From the NCBI RefSeq assembly GCF_018780075.1, contig NZ_JADMKB010000055.1, positions 1,050-58,823 of the forward strand: DNA of 57,774 bases. The letters run 5' to 3'. A model generated the notes under the pieces. That model was not told the DNA's origin. It ran no database searches and saw nothing but the letters and a program-made list of their open reading frames with translations. The stretch's first letter is position 1; each line of letters opens with the position of its first letter. The DNA comes from Hydrogenophaga sp. (GTDB lineage Bacteria > Pseudomonadota > Gammaproteobacteria > Burkholderiales > Burkholderiaceae_C). Shown here piece by piece: positions 17,940 to 25,911 of this stretch. A program made the position numbers and the translations under genes.

Positions 17940-18763
17940 GCCTGGACATGCGGGCAGGGGACGCGATGCCGGACGGTGCATCGAGCCCTGCGTGGTCGTT
18001 TGCACCCAATGCCGACCTTGCCCGCGTGTTGCAACTGGCCGCACGCATCGCGCCCGCGCTGCGGGGCGTGCAGGGCAACGCGCCGCTGCCCGGTGCGTTG
18101 CGCCATGACGATGTGACGGCGGCCCGGCCGGGCGCGCTTCAGGCGCTGTGCAACCACTGGGCACGGTCGTACCCGGAAGCCGGCGCGCACTATGTGGCGC
18201 TGCGCTGTTGGGGGTTGGCGATCTGGCAACCGATTTATCTCTGCGTGATGGCCGCGCACCTCGACACGCATGTGCCCAGGCTGGCCGGCTTGGCGCAGCC
18301 CGTGGTGAACGGGTTTCCCTGCGGCTTCCAGTTGCCGGTCCATGCGCCCGCGCGGGGTTCGTCGCTGCCGTCTCGCATCCGCCTGGCGGCGGACGAGTTG
18401 CGTGGTCTGTGCCAGCCCATGCGCGCGGCGCTGATGCCGCTCGTGGCTCTGCACGCCCGCGCCGCCGACCGATTGCAGGCAGAGTGTGTATTGGGTGCGC
18501 TGCTGCTCGTGCACCGCAGCACGCCGGGTCTGCACGACGCGCATGAGGTTGTTTCGTTGGGAGAGCACTGGCTGGTGCAGCTCGGCATTCCCGGTGGCTG
18601 CGGGTTTTTTGCCTACCGGGCCCGTGACGGGACGCCCGCGCTCGCCCTGGACCGCAAGGTGTGCTGTCACCACTTTCGCCGCCATGACGGTGAGCCATGC
18701 AGCACCTGCCCCAAGCTCCCGATCGACAAGCGCATCGCCCGATTGCAGGCTGATCCTTCGTAG
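17936..18763 (+). CDS. FhuF-like siderophore-iron reductase (AlcD position)
   Basis: A 275-residue protein whose C-terminus carries the FhuF 2Fe-2S motif CC-x10-C-x2-C (C243, C244, C255, C258). FhuF proteins reduce ferric hydroxamates in the cytoplasm to release iron. The start codon overlaps the synthetase stop (ATGA), so the two are translationally coupled. In Bordetella, alcD occupies this position. The N-terminal 150 residues are weakly conserved and give no further clue. Confidence 0.82.
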   Translation: MSLDMRAGDAMPDGASSPAWSFAPNADLARVLQLAARIAPALRGVQGNAPLPGALRHDDVTAARPGALQALCNHWARSYPEAGAHYVALRCWGLAIWQPIYLCVMAAHLDTHVPRLAGLAQPVVNGFPCGFQLPVHAPARGSSLPSRIRLAADELRGLCQPMRAALMPLVALHARAADRLQAECVLGALLLVHRSTPGLHDAHEVVSLGEHWLVQLGIPGGCGFFAYRARDGTPALALDRKVCCHHFRRHDGEPCSTCPKLPIDKRIARLQADPS

Positions 18764-18835
18764 TCGGGACCATTGATTCCGCGTTGTGGCCGTGCTTGTC
18801 GAGCCGGTGTGCATCGCCACGCCCTGGAGAGTTCC

Positions 18836-20056
18836 ATGAACGACATCGCGCGCCTGGCGCATGTGCTTCCGGCGTCCCCTCAGTTGCCAGTGGGGGCCTA
18901 CTTTGACGAGGTCCTGTTTGCGCATGAGCAGGCGTTGATCTTCAACCGGTCCGCCCGCTATGTGGGCCATGAACAGGCCGTTCCGCAGGTGGGCGACTGG
19001 CACCGGCTCGTGCAGGAAGACGGCGGCCGCGTCCTGGTGCGCAACCCGCAGGGGGTGGAGCTGATCTCCAATGTCTGCCGGCATCGCCAGGCGCTGATCC
19101 TGGGCGGGGAGCCCGGTAACGTGGCAGGGGCCGCCAATGCCAAGGGCAACCTGGCAGCCGCAGGCGGGCACATCGTCTGTCCGCTGCATCGGTGGACCTA
19201 CAACGATCGGGGCGAGTTGCTGGGTGCGCCGCGGTTTGCAGCCAACCCCTGCAAGAACCTGGAGCGGTTTCCGCTGCGCAACTGCCACGGATTGTTGTTC
19301 GAAGGGGCACGCGATCCGGCGAGGGACATGGCCCGCCTGTTCGAGCGGCCCGAGTTCGACTTCTCGGGTTTCGTGCTCGATCACGTGGAAATCCACCAGT
19401 GCAACTACAACTGGAAGACCTTCATCGAGGTCTACCTGGAGGACTACCACGTCGCCCCGTTTCATCCCGGCCTGGGCAGCTTTGTCAGTTGCGACGACCT
19501 GAGCTGGGATTTCGCCGACTGGTACAGCATGCAGCGCGTCGGCGTGCACGATGCATTGAATTCGCCCGGTTCGGACATTTACAGCGCCTGGCACGACCGC
19601 CTGTTGAGCTACCGAACCGGCGCGCCCCCCGATATCGGTGCGGTGTGGGTCACCTACTTTCCCACCCACATGATCGAGCTGTACCCGCACGTGGTGGTGT
19701 TGTCCACGCTCTATCCCAAGGGGCCACAGGACACCGTCAATGTGGTGGAGTTCCATTACCCGGAAGACATCGTCGCCTTCGAGCGCGAGTTCATCGAGGC
19801 ACACCGAGCGGCCTATATGGAAACGGCCAGGGAAGACGATGAGATCGCTGAGCGCATGGACGCCGGTCGCCGCGCACTGCTCGCGCGAGGCGCCTCTGAC
19901 GTGGGGCCTTATCAGTCGCCCCTGGAGGACGGCATGCGGCATTTCCATGAGTGGTATCGCCGCACCATGGGGGTTTCATGCCCAGGCTCGCACCTAGGCG
20001 GTGGCGCGCAGCGCCCAGAAGTGGACGAGCGCGTACAAGCCGCAGATCAGCGATGA
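18836..20056 (+). CDS. Rieske iron-sulfur protein of the siderophore cluster (AlcE-like)
   Basis: A 406-residue oxygenase-like protein. The Rieske ligands are in CRHRQ (C81, H83) and CPLHRW (C115, H118), with a longer spacer than usual (31 residues, Ala/Gly-rich). A mononuclear iron site is seen in EVYLEDYHVAPFHPGL. GGAGAG precedes the ATG at 18836; the frame is open from 18773. Bordetella AlcE is also a Rieske-type protein at this place in the operon, of unclear exact role. The last 20 or so residues, after YRRTMG, look unlike the family and overlap the 3' end of the opposite gene by 63 bases. Confidence 0.82.
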   Translation: MNDIARLAHVLPASPQLPVGAYFDEVLFAHEQALIFNRSARYVGHEQAVPQVGDWHRLVQEDGGRVLVRNPQGVELISNVCRHRQALILGGEPGNVAGAANAKGNLAAAGGHIVCPLHRWTYNDRGELLGAPRFAANPCKNLERFPLRNCHGLLFEGARDPARDMARLFERPEFDFSGFVLDHVEIHQCNYNWKTFIEVYLEDYHVAPFHPGLGSFVSCDDLSWDFADWYSMQRVGVHDALNSPGSDIYSAWHDRLLSYRTGAPPDIGAVWVTYFPTHMIELYPHVVVLSTLYPKGPQDTVNVVEFHYPEDIVAFEREFIEAHRAAYMETAREDDEIAERMDAGRRALLARGASDVGPYQSPLEDGMRHFHEWYRRTMGVSCPGSHLGGGAQRPEVDERVQAADQR

Positions 20057-20401
20057 ACCTAGCATGAAGGGCGTGCGCATCGCCGCCATCCAGGGCGCCA
20101 GCCCCAACACCGCAACAGTGCGAACGGCATAGACACCGGTGATCGCCCACACCACCTCGCGGCGCCACGGCAGCGCGTCGCAGCACCCGTCCAGCGACAG
20201 TGTGTAGAGCCCACAACCTGCCAGCGCCAAGGCGATGCCCGCTGTGAGCAACGCGGGTCCGGGGCGGCCTTGCTCGGCCCACCGCGCCATGCGCTCCCCG
20301 GCGCCAAAGAACCGGTACCAGGCCGGGCCGCCGACGATGATGGCGATGTGCAAGGCAGCGGCCAGAAAGTCCAGGCCAGCGGCCCACACCGAAGGGGTCA
20401 T
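19994..20401 (-). CDS. Small membrane protein of unknown function in the TetR operon
   Basis: I do not recognise the family. The protein has 135 residues and about four hydrophobic helices, with the conserved-looking stretch ALHIAIIVGGPAWYRFFGAGE after the first helix. The ATG at 20401 overlaps the stop of the TetR gene (ATGA), so it is the third gene of a minus-strand operon. A longer upstream reading frame only runs antiphase through the TetR gene and is not used. Its 3' end overlaps the Rieske gene tail to tail. Confidence 0.7.
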   Translation of the reverse strand: MTPSVWAAGLDFLAAALHIAIIVGGPAWYRFFGAGERMARWAEQGRPGPALLTAGIALALAGCGLYTLSLDGCCDALPWRREVVWAITGVYAVRTVAVLGLAPWMAAMRTPFMLGSSLICGLYALVHFWALRATA

Positions 20402-20949
20402 GGCCGCATCCCCTGGGTCGAGAGCAGCAGGTACAGGGTGTGATCCATCTGAATCGCGTCCTCGGGCGTGACCAGGGTCGGCAGGTGCTGGATGCCGATC
20501 AGTTGCGCGTAGCCCATCCTGGCCATCAGACGGGCCTGGGCTGGTGCCGCCCCCATGCCCTGCGCGAGGTCCGTCAGGTAGGCGATGCGCTGGGCGTCGA
20601 CGGCCTGCACCGTGGCGGCCACCTCGGGGTGGCTGTTGCCCCATGCCCGCAGGGCCACTTCGGGTTTCATGTCTTTGCTGAACACCAGCTGGCTCAGGCG
20701 CTCGCTGCGCAAGCGCGGGTCGTCGAGCCCGGCCACCGCGTCAATGAGCTGCTGCGTGTAGGTGTTTTTCCAGTGGGCGAGCAGGGCGGTCACGTAGGCG
20801 GGCTGGCTGGCGAAGTGGTGATAGAACGACCCCTTGGTCACGCCCAGCGCGTGGCACAGGGTGTCGATCCGGAGCTGCTGCGGACCGCCATCGCCGACCA
20901 GATGCAGGCCTTTTTCCAGCCAGTCGTTGCGGGTGAGGGGCGGGGCCAT
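20398..20949 (-). CDS. TetR-family transcriptional regulator
   Basis: A 183-residue repressor. The N-terminal HTH includes LCHALGVTKGSFYHHFASQ (about residues 26-44), the TetR signature. The C-terminal ligand domain is generic. The gene lies in an operon with two small membrane proteins, starting 2 bases after the first one. A perfect 9-1-9 palindrome upstream of the operon (21371-21389) is its likely operator. The ligand and purpose are unknown. Confidence 0.9.
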   Translation of the reverse strand: MAPPLTRNDWLEKGLHLVGDGGPQQLRIDTLCHALGVTKGSFYHHFASQPAYVTALLAHWKNTYTQQLIDAVAGLDDPRLRSERLSQLVFSKDMKPEVALRAWGNSHPEVAATVQAVDAQRIAYLTDLAQGMGAAPAQARLMARMGYAQLIGIQHLPTLVTPEDAIQMDHTLYLLLSTQGMRP

Positions 20950-20951
20950 GT

Positions 20952-21335
20952 TCAGGCGGCGCTCTGGGGCTGGCGGGGCGGCCAGGCCATGCGCAGGCCC
21001 AGCGCGACGAACAGCCAGGCACCCGAGACGGGCAGCACATAGGCCACGAGCAGGCCCATGAGCAACAGCGCCCAGCCCAGCGAGGCCGGTGCTGTGCCCA
21101 GACGGTCCAGCCATTGCTGCGTCAGCCAGCCCAGCAACACCCATGAAACGCCCGCCACCTGAAACCACAGGGCCGCGAACCGGTCCATGTGCATCACGCC
21201 CGAGCGCTCAATGCTGTGCCACCAGCCGGCCTCGCTCCACGCCGCCAGGATGCCCCAGCTGAGCAGCAGGCCGATCACGCAATGGATCAGGCCGATGGCC
21301 ACGAGCAGCCAGCCGCCTCGTCGGTATGCCCACAT
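20952..21335 (-). CDS. Small membrane protein, DUF6463-like
   Basis: A 127-residue protein with four predicted membrane helices. The N-terminus WAYRRGGWLLVAIGLIHCVI resembles small membrane proteins often found next to TetR genes (DUF6463 from memory, not checked). The start is the ATG at 21335 because GGAGG lies 5 bases before it. It is the first gene of the operon, and the TetR operator candidate lies 36 bases upstream. Confidence 0.75.
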   Translation of the reverse strand: MWAYRRGGWLLVAIGLIHCVIGLLLSWGILAAWSEAGWWHSIERSGVMHMDRFAALWFQVAGVSWVLLGWLTQQWLDRLGTAPASLGWALLLMGLLVAYVLPVSGAWLFVALGLRMAWPPRQPQSAA

Positions 21336-21370
21336 GAAAACCTCCGTTTGATGGAATGAGAAGGCAAAAC

Positions 21371-21389
21371 ATACCATACGGTATGGTAT
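21371..21389. promoter_or_regulatory. Perfect palindrome, candidate TetR operator
   Basis: ATACCATACGGTATGGTAT is a perfect 9-1-9 inverted repeat in the gap between the divergent TetR operon and the adenine deaminase gene. It lies 36 bases from the first operon start codon and about 80 bases from the deaminase start. Symmetry, AT-rich character and location make TetR autoregulation the likely function. Confidence 0.75.
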
Positions 21390-21471
21390 TTTTGAAGGTG
21401 TTTCTCAAAGAGCTGCTCAAAGGTCCCTGCGTATCATGTGCGGCAGTACCTTTCCAGAGAGCCGCCCCGCC

Positions 21472-22479
21472 ATGAACGCCATCGAACTCGCCCGCGCCAT
21501 CCCCAAGGCCGAGCTGCACATCCACATCGAGGGCTCCCTGGAGCCCGAGCTGATCTTCGAGCTGGCGCAGCGCAACGGTGTGCGCCTGCCGTATGCCAGC
21601 GTGGAGGCCCTGCGCGCGGCCTACGCCTTCACCGACCTGCAGAGCTTTCTCGACATCTACTACGCCGGTGCCAGCGTGCTGCTGAAGGCCCAGGATTTCC
21701 ACGACATGGCCTGGGCCTACTTCCTGCGCGCGAAGGCGGACAACGTGATCCACACCGAGCTGTTCTTCGACCCGCAGACCCACACGGCGCGCGGCGTGCC
21801 CATGGGCACGGTGATCGAAGGCCTCTCGGGTGCCTGCAAGAGGGCCGAGGCGGAACTGGGCATCAGCTCGGCGCTGATCCTGTGCTTCCTGCGCCACCTG
21901 AGCGAGGAAGACGCTTTCGCCACGCTGGAGGCCGCGTTGCCGTACCGCGAGCACTTCATTGGCGTCGGGCTGGATTCCAGCGAGATGGGTCACCCGCCGG
22001 AGAAGTTCGAGCGCGTGTTCGCGCGCTGCCGCGAGCTGGGCCTGCACCTGGTGGCGCACGCGGGCGAAGAGGGACCGCCCGAGTACATGTGGCAGGCCAT
22101 CGACCTGCTCAAGGTGCAGCGCATCGACCACGGCGTGGCCGCCCTGCAGGACCCGCTGCTCATGGCCGAGCTGGCCCACACCCGCCTGCCGCTCACGGTG
22201 TGCCCGTTGTCCAATCTCAAGCTTTGTGTGGTGAACGACCTGCGCGACCACCCGCTGAAGCAGATGCTCGACGCCGGCCTGTGCGTGACCATCAACTCCG
22301 ACGACCCGGCCTACTTCGGTGGCTACATGAATGCCAACTTCGAGCAGACCACGCAGGCGCTGGCGCTGAGCCGGGATGACGTGATCGCGCTGGCGGGCAA
22401 CAGCTTCGAAGCCAGCTTCATCAGCGCCGAGCGGCGCGCGGAATGCCGGGCGGCCTTGAGCAGGGCGGCGGCGGACTGA
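21472..22479 (+). CDS. Adenine deaminase of the adenosine deaminase-like family
   Basis: A 335-residue amidohydrolase. Zinc and catalytic motifs are HIHIEG near the N-terminus, [16 protein letters not shown] and [11 protein letters not shown]. The sequence style ([44 protein letters not shown]) matches the bacterial subgroup that deaminates adenine to hypoxanthine, as in the Pseudomonas aeruginosa enzyme, rather than classical adenosine deaminases. The ATG at 21472 is used; an ATG at 21436 would add 12 unlikely residues. Hypoxanthine made here can be oxidised by xanthine dehydrogenase. A strong terminator follows. Confidence 0.85.
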   Translation: MNAIELARAIPKAELHIHIEGSLEPELIFELAQRNGVRLPYASVEALRAAYAFTDLQSFLDIYYAGASVLLKAQDFHDMAWAYFLRAKADNVIHTELFFDPQTHTARGVPMGTVIEGLSGACKRAEAELGISSALILCFLRHLSEEDAFATLEAALPYREHFIGVGLDSSEMGHPPEKFERVFARCRELGLHLVAHAGEEGPPEYMWQAIDLLKVQRIDHGVAALQDPLLMAELAHTRLPLTVCPLSNLKLCVVNDLRDHPLKQMLDAGLCVTINSDDPAYFGGYMNANFEQTTQALALSRDDVIALAGNSFEASFISAERRAECRAALSRAAAD

Positions 22480-22505
22480 ACCCCGGGCGGTAGAATCGAC
22501 ACCTC

Positions 22506-22538
22506 AGCGAGCCGGTGCTTCCCCGGCTCGCTTTTTTT
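22506..22538 (+). terminator. Strong rho-independent terminator after the adenine deaminase gene
   Basis: AGCGAGCCGG (22506-22515) pairs perfectly with CCGGCTCGCT (22523-22532) around a 7-base loop, followed by a run of T. A -10-like TAGAAT at 22491-22496 stands just before it, so it could also act as an attenuator in the leader of the next gene. Confidence 0.9.
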
Positions 22539-22553
22539 GTCCAACCGGAAGCC

Positions 22554-23678
22554 ATGTCGAGGAACACCATGTACAAAAACCTCGTGGCCCGGCGCGCCTG
22601 CGCCTTGGCGGTCACCTGCTTTTTCTTCTCTTTTTCATTTACCGCCCAGGCCCAGACGGCCGCCCCGGCGGGCGCACCGCTCAAGGCCGCGTTCGTCTAT
22701 GTGGCGCCGCTCACCGAGGCCGGCTGGGTGCGCCAGCACGACCAGGGCCGCAAGGCCGTGGAGGCCGCGTTGCCCGGCAAGGTGACCACCACCTACGTGG
22801 AAAACGTGGCCGAAGGACCGGACGCCGAACGCGTGATCCGCGACCTGGCGATGCAGGGTCATCAGATCATCTTCACCCCCAGCTTCGGCTACATGGAGCC
22901 CACGCTCAAGGTGGCGCGCGAGTTCCCGGGCGTGAAGTTCGAGTCCGTGACCGGCTACAAGACGGCGCCCAACGTGGCCACGTCCAATGCGCGCTACTAC
23001 GAAGGCCGCTACCTCGCCGGCATCGCCGCCGGGCGCCTGGCCACGCAGGCCGGTTACGTGGCGGGTTTCCCGATCCCCGAAGTGGTGCAAGGCATCAACG
23101 CCTTCACGCTGGGCATGCGTTCGGTGAACCCCAAGGCCACGGTGCGCGTGGTCTGGCTCGGTGAGTGGTTCAACCCCACGCGCGAACGCGACGCCGCGAT
23201 GTCGCTCATGAACCAGGGCGCCGAGGTGCTGGCCTTCCACACCGGTTCGAATGCCGTGATGGTGGCCGCGCAGGAGCGTGGCAAGCTGGCCGTGGCCTAC
23301 CACTCGGACATGCGCAAGGTGGCGCCCGACGCGCAGATCGCCGCCGTGACCCACCTCTGGGGCGACTACTACACCCGCCGTGTCCAGGCGGTGATCGACG
23401 GGCGCTGGAAGAGCGAGAGCGTCTGGGGTGGTGTGAAGGACGGCATGATCCGCGTCGATGCCTTTGGCAGCAAGGTGCCGGCTGCGGTGCAGGCCGAGGT
23501 GCAGAAGCGCCAGGCCGACATGGCCGCTGGCAAGCTGGCGGTGTTCACGGGCGGCAAGGCCGGTGTGCAGGACAACGCCGGTCAGCCGGCGATCCCTGCC
23601 GGCAAGGCCCTGAGCGACGCCGACATCCTCGGCATGAACTGGCTGGCCGAGGGCGTGATCGGCCAGATCACGCGCTGA
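22554..23678 (+). CDS. Second BMP-family periplasmic binding protein
   Basis: A 374-residue secreted protein with a signal peptide ending at AQA-Q (about residue 34) and no lipobox, unlike its paralogue at 6025. The BMP domain is closely similar to that paralogue: EGPDAERVIRDLAMQGHQ, FGYMEPTLKVARE and IPEVVQGINAFTLG all have near-identical counterparts. No permease or ATPase gene accompanies it, so it may share the importer at 2341-5857 and widen its substrate range. The start is ATG 22554; an in-frame ATG at 22569 is also possible. It lies between adenine and guanine deaminase genes. Confidence 0.9.
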   Translation: MSRNTMYKNLVARRACALAVTCFFFSFSFTAQAQTAAPAGAPLKAAFVYVAPLTEAGWVRQHDQGRKAVEAALPGKVTTTYVENVAEGPDAERVIRDLAMQGHQIIFTPSFGYMEPTLKVAREFPGVKFESVTGYKTAPNVATSNARYYEGRYLAGIAAGRLATQAGYVAGFPIPEVVQGINAFTLGMRSVNPKATVRVVWLGEWFNPTRERDAAMSLMNQGAEVLAFHTGSNAVMVAAQERGKLAVAYHSDMRKVAPDAQIAAVTHLWGDYYTRRVQAVIDGRWKSESVWGGVKDGMIRVDAFGSKVPAAVQAEVQKRQADMAAGKLAVFTGGKAGVQDNAGQPAIPAGKALSDADILGMNWLAEGVIGQITR

Positions 23679-23695
23679 AACCGGCCGCGGGAGGT

Positions 23696-23715
23696 GGCGT
23701 GATTTGTGTCACGCC
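23696..23715. promoter_or_regulatory. Inverted repeat with CRP/FNR-like spacing before the guanine deaminase gene
   Basis: GGCGTGA-TTTGTG-TCACGCC is a perfect 7-6-7 inverted repeat whose core GTGA-N6-TCAC is the layout of CRP-family sites. It lies 64 bases before the guanine deaminase start. It could equally be an RNA hairpin; there is no T run after it, so it is not a normal terminator. Confidence 0.45.
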
Positions 23716-23778
23716 GCATGGGGACTATTGGCCCACCGGTATACGGGTGCCGGGTGACGCGGCTAAGCTCGGCCGCAG

Positions 23779-25053
23779 ATGAAAGCCTACCGCGCCGCCC
23801 TCCTGCGATTCGACGACCAGCACCAGCCCGTGTACGACAGCGACGGGTTGCTGGTGGTCGGGCCCGACGCCACCGGACGCAAGGTGGTGCGTGCCGTCGG
23901 CGACCACGCAAGCCTGATCGACCGCTTCCCCGGCGTGGCCGTGGAAGACCTGCGGGGCCGGATCATCGCGCCGGGTTTTGTGGACATGCACATCCACTAC
24001 CCGCAGACCGACGTCATCGGCGCCCCCGCCGCCGGCCTGTTGCCCTGGCTGGAGCAGTACACCTTTCCCCATGAGTCGCGGTTCAGTGACGAAGGCCATG
24101 CACGCGAAGTGGCGGGGTTCTTCTTTGACGAACTGCAGCGCCACGGCGTCACCACGGCGCTGACCTTCGCCACCTCGCACCCGCAGTCGGTGGACGCCGC
24201 GTTCAAGGAGGCCCAGGCCCGGGGTCTGCGCTTCATCACCGGCAAGGTGCTGCAGGATCGCCACAGCCCCGACGGCGTGCGCGATGACACCGAGCAGAGC
24301 CTGATCGACACCGAGACGCTGATCCAGCGCTGGCACGGCGTGGATCGCCTGGGTTACGCCATCACGCCGCGTTTCGCGCCCACCAGTTCACCCGCCCAGT
24401 TGCGCGGCGCGGGCGAGCTGGCCGCGAAGTACCCCGATGTCTGGATCCAGTCGCATGTGGCGGAGAACGTGGACGAGGTGAAGTGGGTGGCCGAGCTGTT
24501 TCCGCGATCGCGCAGCTACCTCGGTGTGTACGGTGACTTCGGGTTGCTGCGCGAGCGCGCCATCTACGCCCACTGCATCCACCTCGACGCCGCCGACCGC
24601 GCGCTCATGCGCGAGACCGGTGCGGCGGCGGCCATCAGCCCCACCAGCAACCTGTTCCTGGGCAGCGGGTTTTTTGACCACGCCGCCGCCGACGCCACCG
24701 GCATGCGCTACGGCCTGGCCAGCGACGTGGGCGGGGGCACCAGCTTCTCGCCCTTTCACACCATGCTCGCGGCCTACTACGTGGGCCGGGAAGGCCAGAG
24801 CAAGACCGGCATGAGCCTGACGCCGGGCCAGCTATGGTGGCAGCACACAGCGGGAGCGGCTCAGGCGCTGGGTCTCGGTGGTGTGGTGGGCAACCTGCAG
24901 CCCGGTTGTGACGCCGACTTCGTGGTGCTCAACCCCCGGGCCACGCCGCTGCTGGCGCGCAAGACGGCGCAGGCGAGCCGCCTGGACGAGCTGCTGTTTG
25001 CGCTGATTGTGCTGGGCGACGACCGCGTGGTGGAGCGCACCGTGACCGCCTGA
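23779..25053 (+). CDS. guaD: Guanine deaminase
   Basis: A 424-residue amidohydrolase that converts guanine to xanthine. Metal motifs are [17 protein letters not shown] (His-x-His), [16 protein letters not shown] and [10 protein letters not shown]. Length and motifs fit bacterial GuaD. It supplies xanthine to xanthine dehydrogenase, whose small subunit lies at the left edge, so the two purine blocks belong to one pathway. The ATG at 23779 is the only sensible start. Confidence 0.95.
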   Translation: MKAYRAALLRFDDQHQPVYDSDGLLVVGPDATGRKVVRAVGDHASLIDRFPGVAVEDLRGRIIAPGFVDMHIHYPQTDVIGAPAAGLLPWLEQYTFPHESRFSDEGHAREVAGFFFDELQRHGVTTALTFATSHPQSVDAAFKEAQARGLRFITGKVLQDRHSPDGVRDDTEQSLIDTETLIQRWHGVDRLGYAITPRFAPTSSPAQLRGAGELAAKYPDVWIQSHVAENVDEVKWVAELFPRSRSYLGVYGDFGLLRERAIYAHCIHLDAADRALMRETGAAAAISPTSNLFLGSGFFDHAAADATGMRYGLASDVGGGTSFSPFHTMLAAYYVGREGQSKTGMSLTPGQLWWQHTAGAAQALGLGGVVGNLQPGCDADFVVLNPRATPLLARKTAQASRLDELLFALIVLGDDRVVERTVTA

Positions 25054-25163
25054 AGGACGTTCGCCTTCACGCTTTGCCGCTGCGCGGGGCGCTGTGCGGC
25101 CCGGCGCCGGATCGCTCGCTGTGCCGACTGCCTACAATCCTCCGCAACTTCGGAGCACACACA

Positions 25164-25739
25164 ATGAGCATCAAGAGCGACAGATGGATCCGCCGCATGT
25201 GCGAGCAGCACGGCATGATCGAGCCTTTCGAACCGGGTCAGGTCCGGCAGAACGCTGCGGGCGAGAAGATCGTGAGCTACGGCACCAGCAGCTACGGTTA
25301 CGACATACGCTGTGCACCCGAATTCAAGGTCTTCACCAACATCCACTCGACCGTGGTGGACCCGAAGAACTTCGACGAGAACAGCTTCGTGGACATCAAC
25401 AAGGATGTCTGTGTGATCCCGCCCAACAGCTTTGCGCTGGCGCGCACGATGGAGTACTTCCGCATTCCGCGCAACGTGCTCACCATCTGCCTGGGCAAGA
25501 GCACCTATGCACGCTGCGGCATCATCGTCAACGTGACGCCTTTCGAACCCGAGTGGGAAGGTTATGTGACGCTGGAGTTCAGCAACACCACGCCGCTGCC
25601 GGCCAAGATCTACGCCGGTGAAGGCTGTGCCCAGGTGCTGTTTTTCGAGAGCGACAAGGACGACGTCTGCGAGACCAGCTACAAGGACCGCGGTGGCAAG
25701 TACCAGGGGCAGGTCGGCGTCACCCTGCCCAAGACCTGA
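25164..25739 (+). CDS. dcd: dCTP deaminase
   Basis: A 191-residue enzyme that deaminates dCTP to dUTP for thymidylate synthesis. It contains [28 protein letters not shown] (active site) and [20 protein letters not shown]. The length is normal for the trimeric proteobacterial enzyme. The open frame extends to 25074, but homologues begin [12 protein letters not shown] and a -10-like TACAAT (25133-25138) lies just upstream of the chosen ATG. Confidence 0.96.
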   Translation: MSIKSDRWIRRMCEQHGMIEPFEPGQVRQNAAGEKIVSYGTSSYGYDIRCAPEFKVFTNIHSTVVDPKNFDENSFVDINKDVCVIPPNSFALARTMEYFRIPRNVLTICLGKSTYARCGIIVNVTPFEPEWEGYVTLEFSNTTPLPAKIYAGEGCAQVLFFESDKDDVCETSYKDRGGKYQGQVGVTLPKT

Positions 25740-25763
25740 CCTTCGAGTCCTTTGGCCCCGTGT

Positions 25764-25804
25764 GGTCATTTCCCCTGCGGACAACTGTCATGCGGGAAAT
25801 GACC
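25764..25804. promoter_or_regulatory. Long nested inverted repeat upstream of the desaturase gene
   Basis: GGTCATTTCCC (25764-25774) is perfectly complementary to GGGAAATGACC (25794-25804), with 19 bases between. Inside the loop GACA-AC-TGTC (25780-25789) forms a second dyad. A -10-like TAAAAT follows at 25813-25818. There is no T run, so this is more likely a regulator site or RNA switch than a terminator. It occupies the gap between dcd and the desaturase gene. Confidence 0.6.
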
Positions 25805-25911
25805 TGATTGGGTAAAATCGATCTGACTTTGTCGATCTCGTTCTGCCGAACCGCAGAACGTATCTGGAGCGCCATCCTGCGCTGTATGGATTCTTGATCC
25901 TTCCGACCCGC

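Noticed and set aside
16023..18773. Very long minus-strand reading frame (over 900 codons) opposite the siderophore synthetase genes
   Set aside because: It is antisense to a synthetase and a reductase gene with clear family motifs. High GC content removes stop codons from other frames. Its translation is rich in Arg, Gly and His and shows no domain.
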